A stretch of 23,592 nt of DNA from Chara braunii. Its lineage: Eukaryota > Streptophyta > Charophyceae > Charales > Characeae. Of the stretch, positions 1-9,655 are shown piece after piece. The position numbers and the translations under genes were made by a program. The notes under the pieces were generated by a model. That model ran no database searches and was not told the DNA's origin. It saw only the letters and a list, made by a program, of their open reading frames with translations. Position 1 is the first letter of the stretch; every line of letters starts with the position of its first letter. The stretch is taken from contig BFEA01000528.1 of assembly GCA_003427395.1 (NCBI GenBank), positions 63,186 to 86,777 of the forward strand. The letters are read 5' to 3'.

Positions 1-92
1 AAAAAAAGAACAAAAAACAAAAAAAGAAAAAAAAAGAACAAAAAAGAAAAAAAGAAAAAACAAACGAAAAAAAAACAAAAAGCAAAAAAAAA
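1..92. repeat. A-rich low-complexity tract
   Basis: Nearly all A, broken by single G or C bases. It has no coding signal and could be a retroelement tail or simple repeat at the window edge. Confidence 0.9.
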
Positions 93-132
93 GATTAGGT
101 AGCAACAATTCGAGAAGTTGGTTACTAGAATA

Positions 133-300
133 AGGGCCAGATCCCACTGGCAAGGACGATTGGAATAAGTGTCGGAATCTGGACGTGTTCCACGGAGAGA
201 TGCAGAAAAGCAGATCAATCGCAGTTTTCTGCACCTCGCCACAAAGAAGTCCAGATTCAGACACTCATTCCAAGCCTCTTTGCCAGTGGGATCTGGCCCT
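133..300. repeat. Foldback (inverted-repeat) element, ~168 bp
   Basis: Arms 133-184 and 249-300 are reverse complements over 52 bp with about 5 mismatches. A second inner stem is formed by GCAGAAAA near 199 and TTTTCTGC near 222, so the whole segment folds into one long imperfect hairpin. This is the shape of a small MITE-like foldback or of a plant small-RNA hairpin precursor. No flanking target duplication is obvious and no protein is supported. Confidence 0.7.
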
Positions 301-367
301 ACAGAGCCGTTTCTCCATCACGCACGGGCTCGTATCCCCTGCATGATGGAGACTGCCTGCTGTTTGG

Positions 368-480
368 AAAAAAAAAAAAAAAAAAAAAAAAAGGAGGTCC
401 CCCCCCTTAAAGATCCGTACATGAGCTCGAGAGTCGCGCACTGATCATTAAGGGGGGGAACCCCTTTTTTTTTTTTTTTT
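368..480. repeat. Inverted repeat ending in poly(A) and poly(T)
   Basis: A run of 25 A followed by a GGAGGT-C8-TTAA block (368-410) is mirrored by TTAA-G7-AACCCC followed by 16 T (448-480). The 37 bp between them ends in GATC on both sides. The poly(A)/poly(T) arms make this a long low-complexity foldback. Homopolymer lengths in such regions are prone to assembly error. Confidence 0.6.
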
Positions 481-545
481 ACTATTCTATCGTTTTTTTT
501 TTGAAGGATGAAGAATAGTAGCAAAACATGTTTCGCTACTATTCA

Positions 546-581
<36 letters not shown>

Positions 582-720
582 TATTCACCATCCTATTAAA
601 TACAATGGAAGGAAATTCCTACCATAGCGCTATTGCCCTCATGATAGCAGTAACGCTATTGATATCATGAGGCCAACCTCTTCTCCATCCTATCATCAAC
701 CCCCTACTATTCACCCTCAG
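481..720. repeat. Non-coding AT-rich stretch with short hairpins and a repeated CTATTCACC motif
   Basis: There is no gene here. A perfect 10 bp inverted repeat, GAATAGTAGC/GCTACTATTC, lies at 513-522 and 535-544. A run of 30 T occupies 549-578. A second perfect inverted repeat, CCTCATGATA/TATCATGAGG, lies at 637-646 and 663-672. The motif CTATTCACC appears at 539-547, 581-589 and 707-715, the last as CCCCTACTATTCACC. The same 15-mer recurs at 18041-18055, suggesting a transposon-end sequence. Confidence 0.55.
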
Positions 721-810
721 GAGGGGGAAAGAAAAGAAAAGAGATGGGAGAAAGAGGAGGAGGAGGAGGAGGAGGGGGAAGAGGGCAAGGAGAAGGTGGA
801 GGCATTGCGG
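717..810. repeat. Purine-rich (GAG/GGA) low-complexity tract
   Basis: The plus strand is almost all A and G, including a run of GGA triplets near 755-775. It forms the front of the tandem hairpin block that follows. Confidence 0.75.
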
Positions 811-1170
811 ACAAGGGCATAGATGCAGCAGCACTCGCCATCCGACAAGATTTAGAATGCACGTGGACACAGACGGTGACCAGATGCATTCAAATGTTGG
901 CCAAATAGGTTGAGGAAGAGGAAAGCAGAAGGACGCGGCATAGCGGACAAGGGCATAGTTGCACAACTCGCCATCGGCCAAGATTTCGAATGCATATGCA
1001 CAGAGTGAGTGTCCAAATGCATTCAAAATGTTGGCCGATAAGAGGAGGACGAAGGGGAAGAGGGTAGGGAGGAGGCGACGGCATGGCGGACACCACTCGC
1101 CATCCGCCAAGATTTCCAATGCATATGGACAGACACGTTGTCCGAATGCCTTCAAAATGTTGGCCGATGG
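811..1170. repeat. Three tandem composite units, each with a ~70 bp palindromic hairpin
   Basis: Each unit begins with a GGCAT-GCGGACA-type lead (near 811, 936 and 1081) and continues into a palindrome at 838-908, 971-1040 or 1100-1170. Each palindrome opens with CCATC(C/G)G(C/A)CAAGATTT and closes with the near-complement AAATGTTGGCC. Spacing is about 125 and 145 bp, with purine-rich filler. Open frames cross the block on both strands because the palindrome reads similarly both ways, so I do not call a protein. Confidence 0.75.
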
Positions 1171-1199
1171 CAAGCGGTGCAATCATGATACGCCCTAAC

Positions 1200-1517
1200 A
1201 GATGGAGTACGAGGTAAATTGCTACTTACCAGTCAGTCGCGATACTACTCTTTGCCACGTCAGCGACCACGTGTCATTAGTTGATCGACGGCCGAAAGCG
1301 CCGAGCGTTCTCAGCCGCTTCACATATATGTACATACATATATGTATATTATTACGTTGCCTACGCGGCAATTTCCAGGAGCCTCGGTCGGGATCGCCGA
1401 CTCCTAAGACTGTCAGCGAGATTTTTGGCGCGACGGTTGGCGGGAGAGTCAAATTCCCGCGAAACGCCGAGATTCATCATTAGATAGACGGTGTCAAAAA
1501 ACATCGGGAACACCGAA
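1200..1517. other. No gene seen
   Basis: Mixed-composition sequence. The only structure I see is a short alternating TA/CA palindromic patch at about 1321-1350. Open frames crossing it are short and unlike any protein family I know. Confidence 0.5.
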
Positions 1518-1590
1518 GGGCCTTAGCTCAGTTGGTACAACCATGAACTATTGAATTGCGGGCCCAAGTTCGAATCCAGATAATCAGATT
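1518..1590 (+). repeat. tRNA-like SINE head (decayed pol III promoter)
   Basis: An A-box match TAGCTCAGTTGG at 1524-1535 and a B-box match AGTTCGAATCC at 1567-1577 have tRNA-like spacing. A GGG lies seven bases before the A box, as in a tRNA 5' end. The acceptor, D and T stems do not pair, so it is not a working tRNA gene. This is the usual look of a tRNA-derived SINE promoter region or a tRNA pseudogene. I cannot define a 3' end. Confidence 0.55.
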
Positions 1591-1651
1591 ACCTGGGGTG
1601 GGTCAGTTCAACTAGCTAAATGCCCGCGGCGCAGGCTACGCCCACAGAAAT

Positions 1652-1800
1652 AACAGATGCAGTGGGTGACCTCACACTGCATTTAGGATGGCTCGCCTCC
1701 AAGATGTTAGTCCGCAGAAACAACCACGGCCTACCAGGGGACACAACAGATGCAGTGGGTGACCTCACACTGCATTTCGGATGGCTCGCCTCCAAGATGT
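1652..1800. repeat. Direct repeat, two 56 bp copies 93 bp apart
   Basis: Copies at 1652-1707 and 1745-1800 differ at one base. Each contains a stem made of perfect arms ATGCAGTG/CACTGCAT around a GGTGACC core, and each ends in GGATGGCTCGCCTCCAAGATGT. A diverged form of that 22 bp ending recurs at 11999-12020, next to the other LTR. Confidence 0.8.
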
Positions 1801-2039
1801 CAGACGGCACACAGCTCCCGACGCAAGACTCCAACGCACATACTCCAAAATGTGCCAGTCAAGAATGAGACTGAAAACAGACAATGGCTGGGGTATACCC
1901 CAGCGGACTGACGGGACTGGATTGGACTGGCTGGTACCGACAGAGGTACCGGCCTGGACTGGCCTACCCCGAATACAACACAGGCTTGTGAGAACAGGCC
2001 AAGGGGCTGGTCACACAGGCCAACCCGAGGTCGGTTACA
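1798..2039 (-). repeat. LTR-like block, probable 3' LTR of the gypsy element
   Basis: The block starts TGTCAG and ends GGTCGGTTACA, giving TG...CA ends. It is similar (roughly 80% by eye) to the block at 11710-11998 in the same orientation, sharing for example the GGTATACCCC and GAGGTACCGGCCTGGACT segments. It carries about 20 bp of extra sequence near 2010. Its position beyond the 3' side of the minus-strand pol fits a 3' LTR. I found no convincing target-site duplication, so a solo LTR of a related family is also possible. Confidence 0.5.
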
Positions 2040-3181
2040 CGATCCTCGACCTGTGATGGATCGCCTAGAGACAAACATGCTTCCGCCAAGAAGCGGAACT
2101 CTACCAAAGAAAAGAAAACCTGAGTAATCTAGGACGCGAAGCAAGCTCCATGCTGAGTCCATGCGATGCAACCTAGGATATAAAATGTCACAAAACGGCA
2201 ATGTCACAGCTAACAGCCTAAGCGAAAGCAGAAGCAACTAACTAACATACATGTCCTAGGAAAGCAAAAGCAACTAGCTAGCATACATGTCCTAGGAAAG
2301 CAGAAAGTAGTGACAACCAGATCCTAGAATGTTGGAGGCACTAGCCTCGGTCTGGTAACAACTAACTAGTGTATAAATCCTAAGAACAGCAAAAGCAGAA
2401 CAACTAAATCCTATAAATGTCAAAGGCAGTAGCCTCAGTCTGAGAGCAACAAAGCAACAACAAGTCAATCATATGTCACATGAGAAGTGTCTCGCAAACC
2501 AAAGGGTGGGATGGTCTCTGAGGGTGGCGAATGCAGCCTAGGGGTTGAAAACTCCTAAGGGCATCCAAACATAGATAACAGGGAGACACATGTCATCAGG
2601 CTCAATGAGGGTAGGGAATTGAGAGCGAACGAACCAATGACCCTAACAGATAGACTATCAGGGCGGGTAATGCTCGACTAAGGGGTGACCGCTATAGAGG
2701 GTCGACCATGGGAATAAGGGAGCCTGGTATACTGGGCGCACCTAGATGAAGCATGCGGGGCTGCCTAACTAGGGCGTAAGGGCCGGCGAAGGGTAGAAAG
2801 ATGATGGGTAAGGGNATCATGCAAATGACTNCTAAAGTGAGGGNAGTCGGAGCTAGATCCGTAAGATGGGAAGCCAGGGCAACGCTACGGTCCCGATGCC
2901 TATGCGTATACCAAGGGAGAGCCCAACTCAGAGGAACCTGGCTAAAGGGAGACCATCATGCGACACAAGCAGGGTACTGTACAGGGTAGAGTGGTAAGAG
3001 AGTGGCGACGTCTGAAGTAGGCAGAGTTGATCGTGATGAAGTCCATGAAGCTGCCGATGACATCAAAGATGAGAAGTCCGGAATGCCGTCGAGGAAGAGT
3101 CGCAGCGTCGACGAGTTGAAGTAGCAAAATTGATGTGGATGGAGTACTGAGAAGTCAAAGACGTGGGAAGGTAAGTCAGAG
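2040..3181 (-). other. Non-coding 3' region between pol and LTR-like block
   Basis: No protein is supported here. Two tandem 36 bp units lie at 2224-2259 and 2260-2295, each ending in CATACATGTCCTAG. A looser pair containing CAGTAGCCTC-like sequence lies at about 2326-2367 and 2409-2450. Single ambiguous bases occur at 2815, 2831 and 2844. The stretch most likely belongs to the gypsy 3' untranslated part, but I cannot rule out nested insertions. Confidence 0.45.
2224..2295. repeat. Tandem repeat, 2 x 36 bp
   Basis: Units 2224-2259 and 2260-2295 match at all but three positions and are followed by the start of a third unit (GAAAGCAGAAAG). Confidence 0.75.
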
Positions 3182-5012
3182 TCAATCGTCGTATCGAGCA
3201 GGACGACGACGAGTGCGCTGTGGACGCTCAGAAGCATCCGACTGCTGTTGAAGGTCTGCCTCAGATGGAGCAGGCTCGACTTCAGCGGTCTCCTCAGCCG
3301 GAGGAGAAGGAGGAGGGTCAGTGGGCTGAGGAGGAGCAGTGAACCCAGCACGACGAGCACGGTCATAGGCACACACCAACATGCGAGCGTGCTGCAAGTG
3401 CTCGAGGGGCTCCCACGTAGCCTCCTCATCAGGGTAACCCTTCCAACGTACAGATACTCGACGTGGGGAGGGTTGTCGTCGGTGACTCGGCGACCAATGA
3501 TGTATGAAACGAGGAACTCCTCGTGACCGTCCACCATGATGGGTGGAGGGCGCTCGTATGGTCATCCGGCGAAACGCTCAGGCGATCTGCGGTAAGGACG
3601 CAGTAACGAGACGTGGTAGACATCGTGCACACGAGCCTGGCGTAGGTAGTCGGGCAGCTTCACACGGAAGCTGACCGGGCTAGATGCCGTATCAGAACTG
3701 ACGGCCTGGAGGATGCGGCATGGGCCAAAGAAGCGACGCCGAAACTTGCGAAGCGTGTCCGCTTCGAGCTGTAAGTGGCGGGCGTCGATAAGCACATCAT
3801 CACCGACTTTGAATGGATAATCCATCCTCGATCGGTTCGCACGTGCTGCCATGCGAGTCTGGGAAGCGGCTATGTGCTCATCTGCGGTCTTCATGATCGA
3901 CGTCATGTATGCAACCCAATCGTTCAGCGCGGGACAACTCGTGTCGGGGTGCAGCTGGGACGGTCGAAGGAAGTCCGCGGGAATACGAGGGTGATAGCCG
4001 AGGTCGCAATAGTAATGCGACATCCCCGTGGCTGGCGAGACGGCGTGGTTGTACGCTATCTCCGCGTGGGCAAGATGAAGATCCCACTGTTGGTCGTCAC
4101 GAACAATCTTGCGAAGAACATCTCCGAGAGTCCTGTTCGTGATCTCGGTCTGACCATCAGTCTGAGGATGGTAAGACGAGGAGAAGCGGAGCTAAGTGTC
4201 GTATACCTCGTGGAGCCGTCGCCAAAATCGGCTGGTAAAGCGCGGGTCACGGTCTGGTATGATGCTCAGATGTAAGCCGTGGTCATGCACGACTCGGTCA
4301 AACACGATGTCGGCGACCTCACGTGCACTGATGGCATAGCGGCACGGAACAAAGTGTGCACGCTTCGTGAAGCGGTCGACGACGACCAGGATAGCATCAT
4401 GACCGCGGGAGGTCGGAGGTCGAAGAGGACCGATAAAGTCCATCGAGATGGACTGCCAACGACCCTCAGGGATAGGAAGAGGCCGGAGCAAACCATAAGG
4501 CCGGTGGTTCGCACTATTCACCTCCTGACAGGTGGGACACTCTGCGACGTAGTCCTTCACAAAGTCCTTGCGCTTCGGCCAGACGTACAGGCGGCTCACA
4601 CGAGCCAACGTCTTGTGGAAGCCCATATGACCGGCAACTGCCTGGTCATGAAACTCTGCTACTGCTCGGACACGTAGCTGTCCAGTGGAGGGAACGCAAA
4701 TACGGGGCTCTCTGGTGCCCTGTGAACCGTGTCAGTATACAAGACCGTTGTCCCCGAGAGAGTAGTTCGGGACGGTCTTGCCACCCCGAAGGGTCGCGTG
4801 GATATCGCGATAGTCGGGGCAGTGGCGGTACTGAGTGCGAAACTCGTCGATTACCGAGTGGTGGACGGTGGTGACCGAGATGGAAGAGAGCTGGATCTGC
4901 TCCTGGTCGTGGTCAGGGCGCCGGGATAAGGCATCTGCGACCCGATTAGTCTCACCCTTGATGTGCTCAGTGGTGAAACTAAACTATGATAGGTCGCGCC
5001 ACTAGCGAGCCT
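3182..5012 (-). pseudogene. pol (IN): Gypsy integrase with C-terminal chromodomain, decayed
   Basis: This part would insert the cDNA into the host genome in the nucleus. In reading order it has the RNase H/integrase linker, an HHCC zinc module (His residues in the EFHDQAVAGHMG segment, then CPTC), and the catalytic core: the first Asp is in SMDFIGPL (4438-4440), the second in PDRDPRF, and Glu in TDGQTE. A GPY/F-like module (FFGPCRI) and YHVSLLRPY follow. The chromodomain reads VRWKGYPDEEATWEPLEHL. All three DDE residues are present. Breaks are TGA at 4732-4734, TAG at 4192-4194 (between the second Asp and Glu), TGA at 3562-3564, and a frameshift inside the chromodomain near 3450. Much of the N-terminal part (4735-4983) has no start codon in its frame and is easily missed. 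The frame ends at 3182 after a Pro/Glu-rich tail. Confidence 0.88.
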
Positions 5013-6498
5013 AGCGCGACCTAGTCGAGGATTGAGCTTCGGCTTTGTCAGAAAAGCCTGGACAACAGAGTTGTCCGTGTGCACCGTGAATGGTGCCCCG
5101 TGCAGGTAGTGATGCCAGTGCCGAGCGGCATAAACTACTGCGAGAACCTCACGTTCATCAGCAGTGTAGTTTATCTCGGCGGGCAGAAGCTGACGAGAGT
5201 AGAAGGCTATCAGACAATCACCTGAGCGAGACTCGACAGTGCCGTCCTCGACGCTCGTAGGAGAATAGTCAATAGAAGGCTCGTCAGTAGCTGGACGAGT
5301 AGGCATCAGTCGGGAAGCAGTGGTAGGGGTGGGTGGTGGAAAGCGAGGGATACGAGGATGAGAGGAATCAGGAGAGGAGGGGAAGACCTGAGAAAGCACT
5401 GCTCCTACAGCGAAGTCTGACGCATCGGTGGTAAGGATAAAAGGGCGGTCAAAATCGGGTAGGTGAAGAACCGGTGCGCATGTCACCGCCTTCTTGAGGG
5501 CGTGGAAGGCGTCCTCGTGGAGGGGTGTCCAAGCTCAGGGTGGGTTCTTCCGGAGGAGGGTGGAGGTAAGGACGTAGGAATACCTAGCGTAGCCCCGGAT
5601 GAAGTTACTGTAGTAGCTGGTCAGGCCTAGGAAGCTGCGAAGCTGCTTGGCGGATGTGGGAGCGGGCCACTCCGCAATAGCAGTGATCTTCACGTCGTCC
5701 ATGTGGAGACCCTGGTCAGACACGTAGTGTCCTAAGAAATCCACTTTGCGCTGGGCAAAGCGGCACTTGCTCAGCTTGGCGTAGAAGCCATGTCTGCACA
5801 AGCGGTCAAGGACGTCGCGGAGGTGTCTGAGGTGCTCCTCAAGGGTACGACTGTAGACCACGATATCGTCGAGGTAGACGAGAACGTACTGCTCCAGGAT
5901 GTCCCTGAAGATGTCGTTCATCGCCCTCTGAAAGGTAGCGGGAGCATTAGTGAGGCCGAATGGCATCACCGTGAACTGGTGGTGGCCGAATCGCGATCAG
6001 AACGCGGTCTTTGGCTGGTCGGCAGCAGCGACGCGAATCTGATGGTAACCGCTACGAAGATCAATCTTCGTAAAGAAGCGGTTGCCTGCTAGGCGTTCGA
6101 ACAGCTCATCGGAACGAGGCATGGGGTAGCTGTTCTTGACCGTGTAGCGGTTGAGACCGCAATAGTCGATGCACAGACGGAGAGTTCCATCCGCTTTGCG
6201 AGCAAAGGGGACGGGTGCAGCCCACGGGGAGTTGCTGGGTTTAATGAAACCCAGTCTCAGGAGCTCCTCAAGCTGACGCTTGAGTTCGGTGGCCTCGGGG
6301 ATCGAGAGTCTGTAGGGTGTCTGGTGGTGAACACGATAGTCAGGCACGAGCTAGATGGAATGCTCGACGTCGCGCATCGGTGGGATGCCGGCGTATGAGA
6401 ACGACGATGGAAAAACGTCGCGGTACTCTCGATTGAGGCCATGAACTGCGGGCTCCAGGTCAGTCGTATATCGTGCGAGTTCCTCAGCGTCAGCACGC
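5013..6498 (-). pseudogene. pol (RT-RH): Gypsy reverse transcriptase and RNase H, decayed
   Basis: This part copies element RNA to DNA and removes the RNA strand. RT motifs in order are [11 protein letters not shown], the motif A Asp in [27 protein letters not shown], and an intact YLDD in VYLDDIVVYS; SFLGLTSYY follows. RNase H shows Asp in TTDASDFAVGAVLSQ, Glu in YTADEREVLAVVYA and Asp in HTDNSVV. About 59 Pro/Ser/Thr-rich residues (5211-5387) separate LSQ from IAFYSRQL, where relatives have roughly ten. Stops are TAG 6351-6353, TGA 5997-5999 and TGA 5535-5537. At about 5013-5030 the frame shifts into the integrase frame. Catalytic residues survive, so decay is moderate. Confidence 0.9.
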
Positions 6499-6553
6499 AA
6501 CTGCGGGCTCCAGGTCAGTCGTACATCGTGCGAGTTCCTCAGCGTCAGCGTCA
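6444..6553. repeat. 55 bp tandem duplication between protease and RT
   Basis: Units 6444-6498 and 6499-6553 begin with the same AACTGCGGGCTCCAGG and match over about 51 bp with one mismatch. The 55 bp step is one more than a multiple of three, which equals the frame difference between the protease frame above and the RT frame below. Confidence 0.88.
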
Positions 6554-7671
6554 GCGCGCGACGGCGGCGTGGACTCAACAGACAGTGGAGGGACAGAAGT
6601 AGAGATGAGATCCATGGAGATAGAAGGAGGATCTGGCTCCAGAGGGATGAGCTCGGCGTCGGGACAGGGTGGATCATAGTGTAAGAGTTTCGTCACGTTC
6701 AGTATAAAGAAGGTGACGCCGTCCTGTCGGATGAAGTGGGCGAACTGCCGAGGCGAGGTGATAGTGATAGAAGGAGATGGTGTGGGCGCGGAAGGCTCCA
6801 GGGGAGGAGGATCGGGCCATGGTATCGCAGTGGTACCTATGAAAGGTACGCGATACGTTTGTCCACACTTCGTTTTGAGAACGAGAGTGTTGGTCGCCCA
6901 ATCGGCCTCGGTGTTGCGGAACCGACGAGACCAGAGAGTGTCGAGAATGAAATCGTACCCTGTCTCCATCACATCGAAATGTGCAGAGGAGTGGTGGCGA
7001 CAAGACGCCGGGGGACGATCAGTCGACTCGAGAGTGAGGAAGAAAGGGGGGTCGGTGACCGTATGATCGAAGAAGCGCTGGGTCTTGTCATCCCTTAGGG
7101 TGACAGAGATGGGAGTCGGAGACCCTGTCGTGGGTAAGCTGGTTTCTTTCACCACACGTGGGTGAATGAAGTCGCCCTGAGAACCGGAACCCCACAGCGC
7201 TGAGTACAACCTCGTGGAGGTCCCCAGTCGTACTGGAATGATCGGGAGGGTGCGATCAGGGTCAGAGAGGATGGTGAGAAGGTGATGCAGGGCAGCGACA
7301 TGGAGGGTGAGTCGCTCCTGATGAGCCTGGAGCATGCTCAAGTCCAGAAGAGAGGACACAACGTCCTCGCAAGTCGCAAGTTGCTCGCTGCAACGGGCTG
7401 AGCGAATGGCTCGACGCGTCGGTAGTCGCGGCGGGGCCGGAGGGGAGACGGTGGTCTGCGGAGGCGCAGACGGTACTGCGACAGAGGGCTGAGTACACTC
7501 TGTCGGGTCCTGCGATACCTCAGCTCCAGTAGCGAGAGGGGCGAACCGCGCAGGAGATATCGGGAAGCCCACTACTGCGGAGGGCGCAGGTGTACACTGC
7601 ATCGTGGCTAGGAGGCGCCGGGGGGATGCAAGGCATCGGGGTGGGACTGAGCACGACGCTGGCGGGAAAGG
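6499..7671 (-). pseudogene. pol (PR): Gypsy aspartic protease region, active-site Asp lost
   Basis: This would be the retropepsin that cleaves the polyprotein. The frame is open from about 7671 to a stop at 6490, with the first ATG at 7602. A Pro-rich N-terminal stretch is followed by a helical segment (CEDVVSSLLDLSMLQAHQER). The retropepsin flap and active-site region reads RLYSALWGSGSQGDFIHP, and the second conserved strand reads GYDFILDTLW. In this family the active-site triplet is normally Asp-Ser/Thr-Gly. Here it is Gly-Ser-Gly, so the enzyme could not work. The frame differs from the gag zinc-knuckle frame upstream, and the 55 bp duplication at 6444-6553 cuts it off from RT. Confidence 0.8.
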
Positions 7672-7703
7672 TCAATGTAGTGGCGGTCGAGGGCGGTGGT
7701 GTA

Positions 7704-9655
7704 AGGGCACCGCGAGGAGGTATAGCCGTCCTGGCGGCATCACAAACACCCACGCCGACCCAAAATAGCCACGCGCTCCTCAGCGGAAAGGACACCGCGA
7801 GGAGGGACAAAGCCCTGAGGGAGGTCCTGCTGAGGGACCTTGGGGCGCGACGTGCCAGCGTGACCGGGGCGGCTGCGTGCCCGGGAGAGGGCGGAGTGGA
7901 TGAGCTGAAGGCGCTCGACCATAGGGAGAGTAGAGTCCTCCAGGTGGTAGTGGACGGCCTCGCCGAGGTCGAGGTCGTCGGTATGGTCACCCTCTGGCGA
8001 CAGCGGGCAACAGGGTCCTGCTCACCATACTCGAGCACACTGAAGCGGCGTGAGAAGTGGCCGCCCTGCTGTGTGGAACGGCGGGGGCGACCGCAGAAAG
8101 GGGAATGGCGCTGGGAAGTGCCGTGAGAGGAGGAGGAGGAGTAGCCAGTGTGCTGAGGCTGGGAGGAGGAGGCGAGGTGAAGACGGGCCCACATCCATTG
8201 GTGGTCCCTGGCGGCCTCATAAGCCTGTGGGGCCGATGTGAACTCGTACCGCCATAACTCAGAGCGGTACTCGAGCGGAAGGCTGGCCAAGAAACGATCG
8301 ATAAGGGCAGCCTCGGGGAGGAACGCCACGTCACAAATGAGGCGGGCGTCCTGAAAGACCTGGATGTGGCGATTCAGGCCGACAGTGTCACCAGAGCCGG
8401 ACCAGCGTGTAGTGACGACACGCTCGAAGGCGTCAGTCACGTCATGTCGGGCTCCGAAGCGATCCTCGAGGAACGCCTGGAAATCCATGAAGGTCGGAGT
8501 CCGACCCGCATGAAGGGAGTAAACGTAGAAATCCTCCCAGGCGTCAAAAGGACCGCCACGCAGGCGCGTGGAGAGGTGACCCACCCACGTGTCGGGTGGG
8601 GCGCCCATGAGCTGGAGGGTGCGGGTGGCAGACTGTAACCACCGAGACACGCGTATGCCTGTACCATCATACAAAGCAATGTCTGTCAAGCAGACGAGTG
8701 GTGCGCCATCGTTTTGGCGGCGAGGGGATCGAGGAGCGGAGGCCTGTGCCACGACTGAGTAAGTCGGCGCAGGTCCTGGAGAAAGGGGCGCAGCTGACTG
8801 TGCGCCCGGGCCGCATAGGGGAGCGGCGGGGGCAACGGCGGCAGGCTGCGAGGGAGCTGCGGTAGAAGAGGTCGCATCAACCGCGAGAATATGAAGAAGG
8901 TAGGATGAGGCTGGATAGGGTGCAGTGCGAGGGAAGCGAGCCTGCATGGAAGGAAGGGTAGAGGAAGGAGGGGGTGCGCCCGAAGGCGTGACCACTTGTG
9001 AGGGTGGGGGTGGCTGAAGGCGTAAGAGGGTGAGGTCGGCTTGGGTCTGGGCAAGCTCGTCCTCGAGACGTTGGACGTAGATCGAGCGAGGAGTGGCAGG
9101 AGGAAGAGTGGGGGAGGTGGACGCACGAGTGGCGCGGGGCATCCCAGAGGGGGAAGAGCCAGGTGGCGCTGTGGTCGTGCGAAGGGGAGGGAGAAGCGGG
9201 GTACCCGGAAAAGCTGAGACCATGGTAGCGGGTTGTAGTCCCGTGGTCGTAGTGACCGGAATCTGGGCAGGTGCGCCCGTAGACTGAGGGAGGGCCTGAC
9301 TCATGGTGGCCGTCGAGCTAGGGGCATGGACGGTCACCAAGATGGTCGGGTCGGGGGCAGCGGAGGAGGAAGCTCCACCGTGGCCACCCTGTCGGAGGAC
9401 TGGGGACCCGGACTGGGAGCCAGGAGATGAACGACAGGCAGCGTCCTGAAGTTGCTGCATGCTGGCGGCAAGGGTCGCCAGTTGCGCCTGTAAGGGCACG
9501 AGGATCGCGAGTTGTGCCTGAATGGGCGCGAGGAGGGAGGTGATGAGGGTGTGCAGATCCCCTTGGGGCTGATGGCCCTGATCCGCCGGCACGGGTGTGG
9601 AGCCCGGTGCCGTGGTCGTCGCCGCGTCGGCGGCGTGTGACACACCGTCGGCCAT
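7704..9655 (-). pseudogene. gag: Gypsy gag (capsid plus broken zinc knuckle)
   Basis: This would be the structural protein of the virus-like particle. It starts at the ATG at 9655 (MADGVSHAADA). Residues 1-310 are Ala/Pro/Ser/Thr-rich with two probable coiled coils (about 35-72 and 190-213). Residues about 320-500 form the retrotransposon gag domain, with the signature segments VSRWLQSATRTLQLM, FMDFQAFLEDRFG and LIDRFLASLPLEYR. The original frame is lost near 8010. It continues in another frame (GDHTDDLDLGEAVHYHLED, then LSAEERVAILGRRGCL) into a CCHC knuckle that has a TGA at 7740-7742 and Tyr where His is expected. The open frame continuing to 7520 in the original frame is out-of-frame translation. 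Whether gag and pol were originally one frame cannot be told from this copy. Confidence 0.82.

Noticed and set aside
619-1182. 187-codon open frame with repeated ADGE/SANIL peptides on the minus strand
   Set aside because: It simply translates the palindromic tandem units. A similar open frame with mirror peptides exists on the plus strand, so there is no reason to believe a repeat protein.
1518-1590. Functional tRNA gene
   Set aside because: A and B boxes are good but the acceptor, D and T stems do not pair, so only a tRNA-like SINE head or pseudogene is supported.
2956-3440. Further coding in the integrase frame down to 2956
   Set aside because: The chromodomain continues in a different frame ending at 3182. 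The original frame below about 3450 has no family resemblance.
3562-6353. Programmed readthrough or frameshifting in gypsy pol
   Set aside because: Stops and shifts are many, scattered inside conserved domains and accompanied by loss of the protease Asp, so ordinary decay explains them.
7520-7703. Continuation of gag in its first frame to 7520
   Set aside because: After about 8010 the zinc-knuckle-like sequence lies in another frame. The remaining open frame is Ser/Pro/Arg-rich out-of-frame translation.
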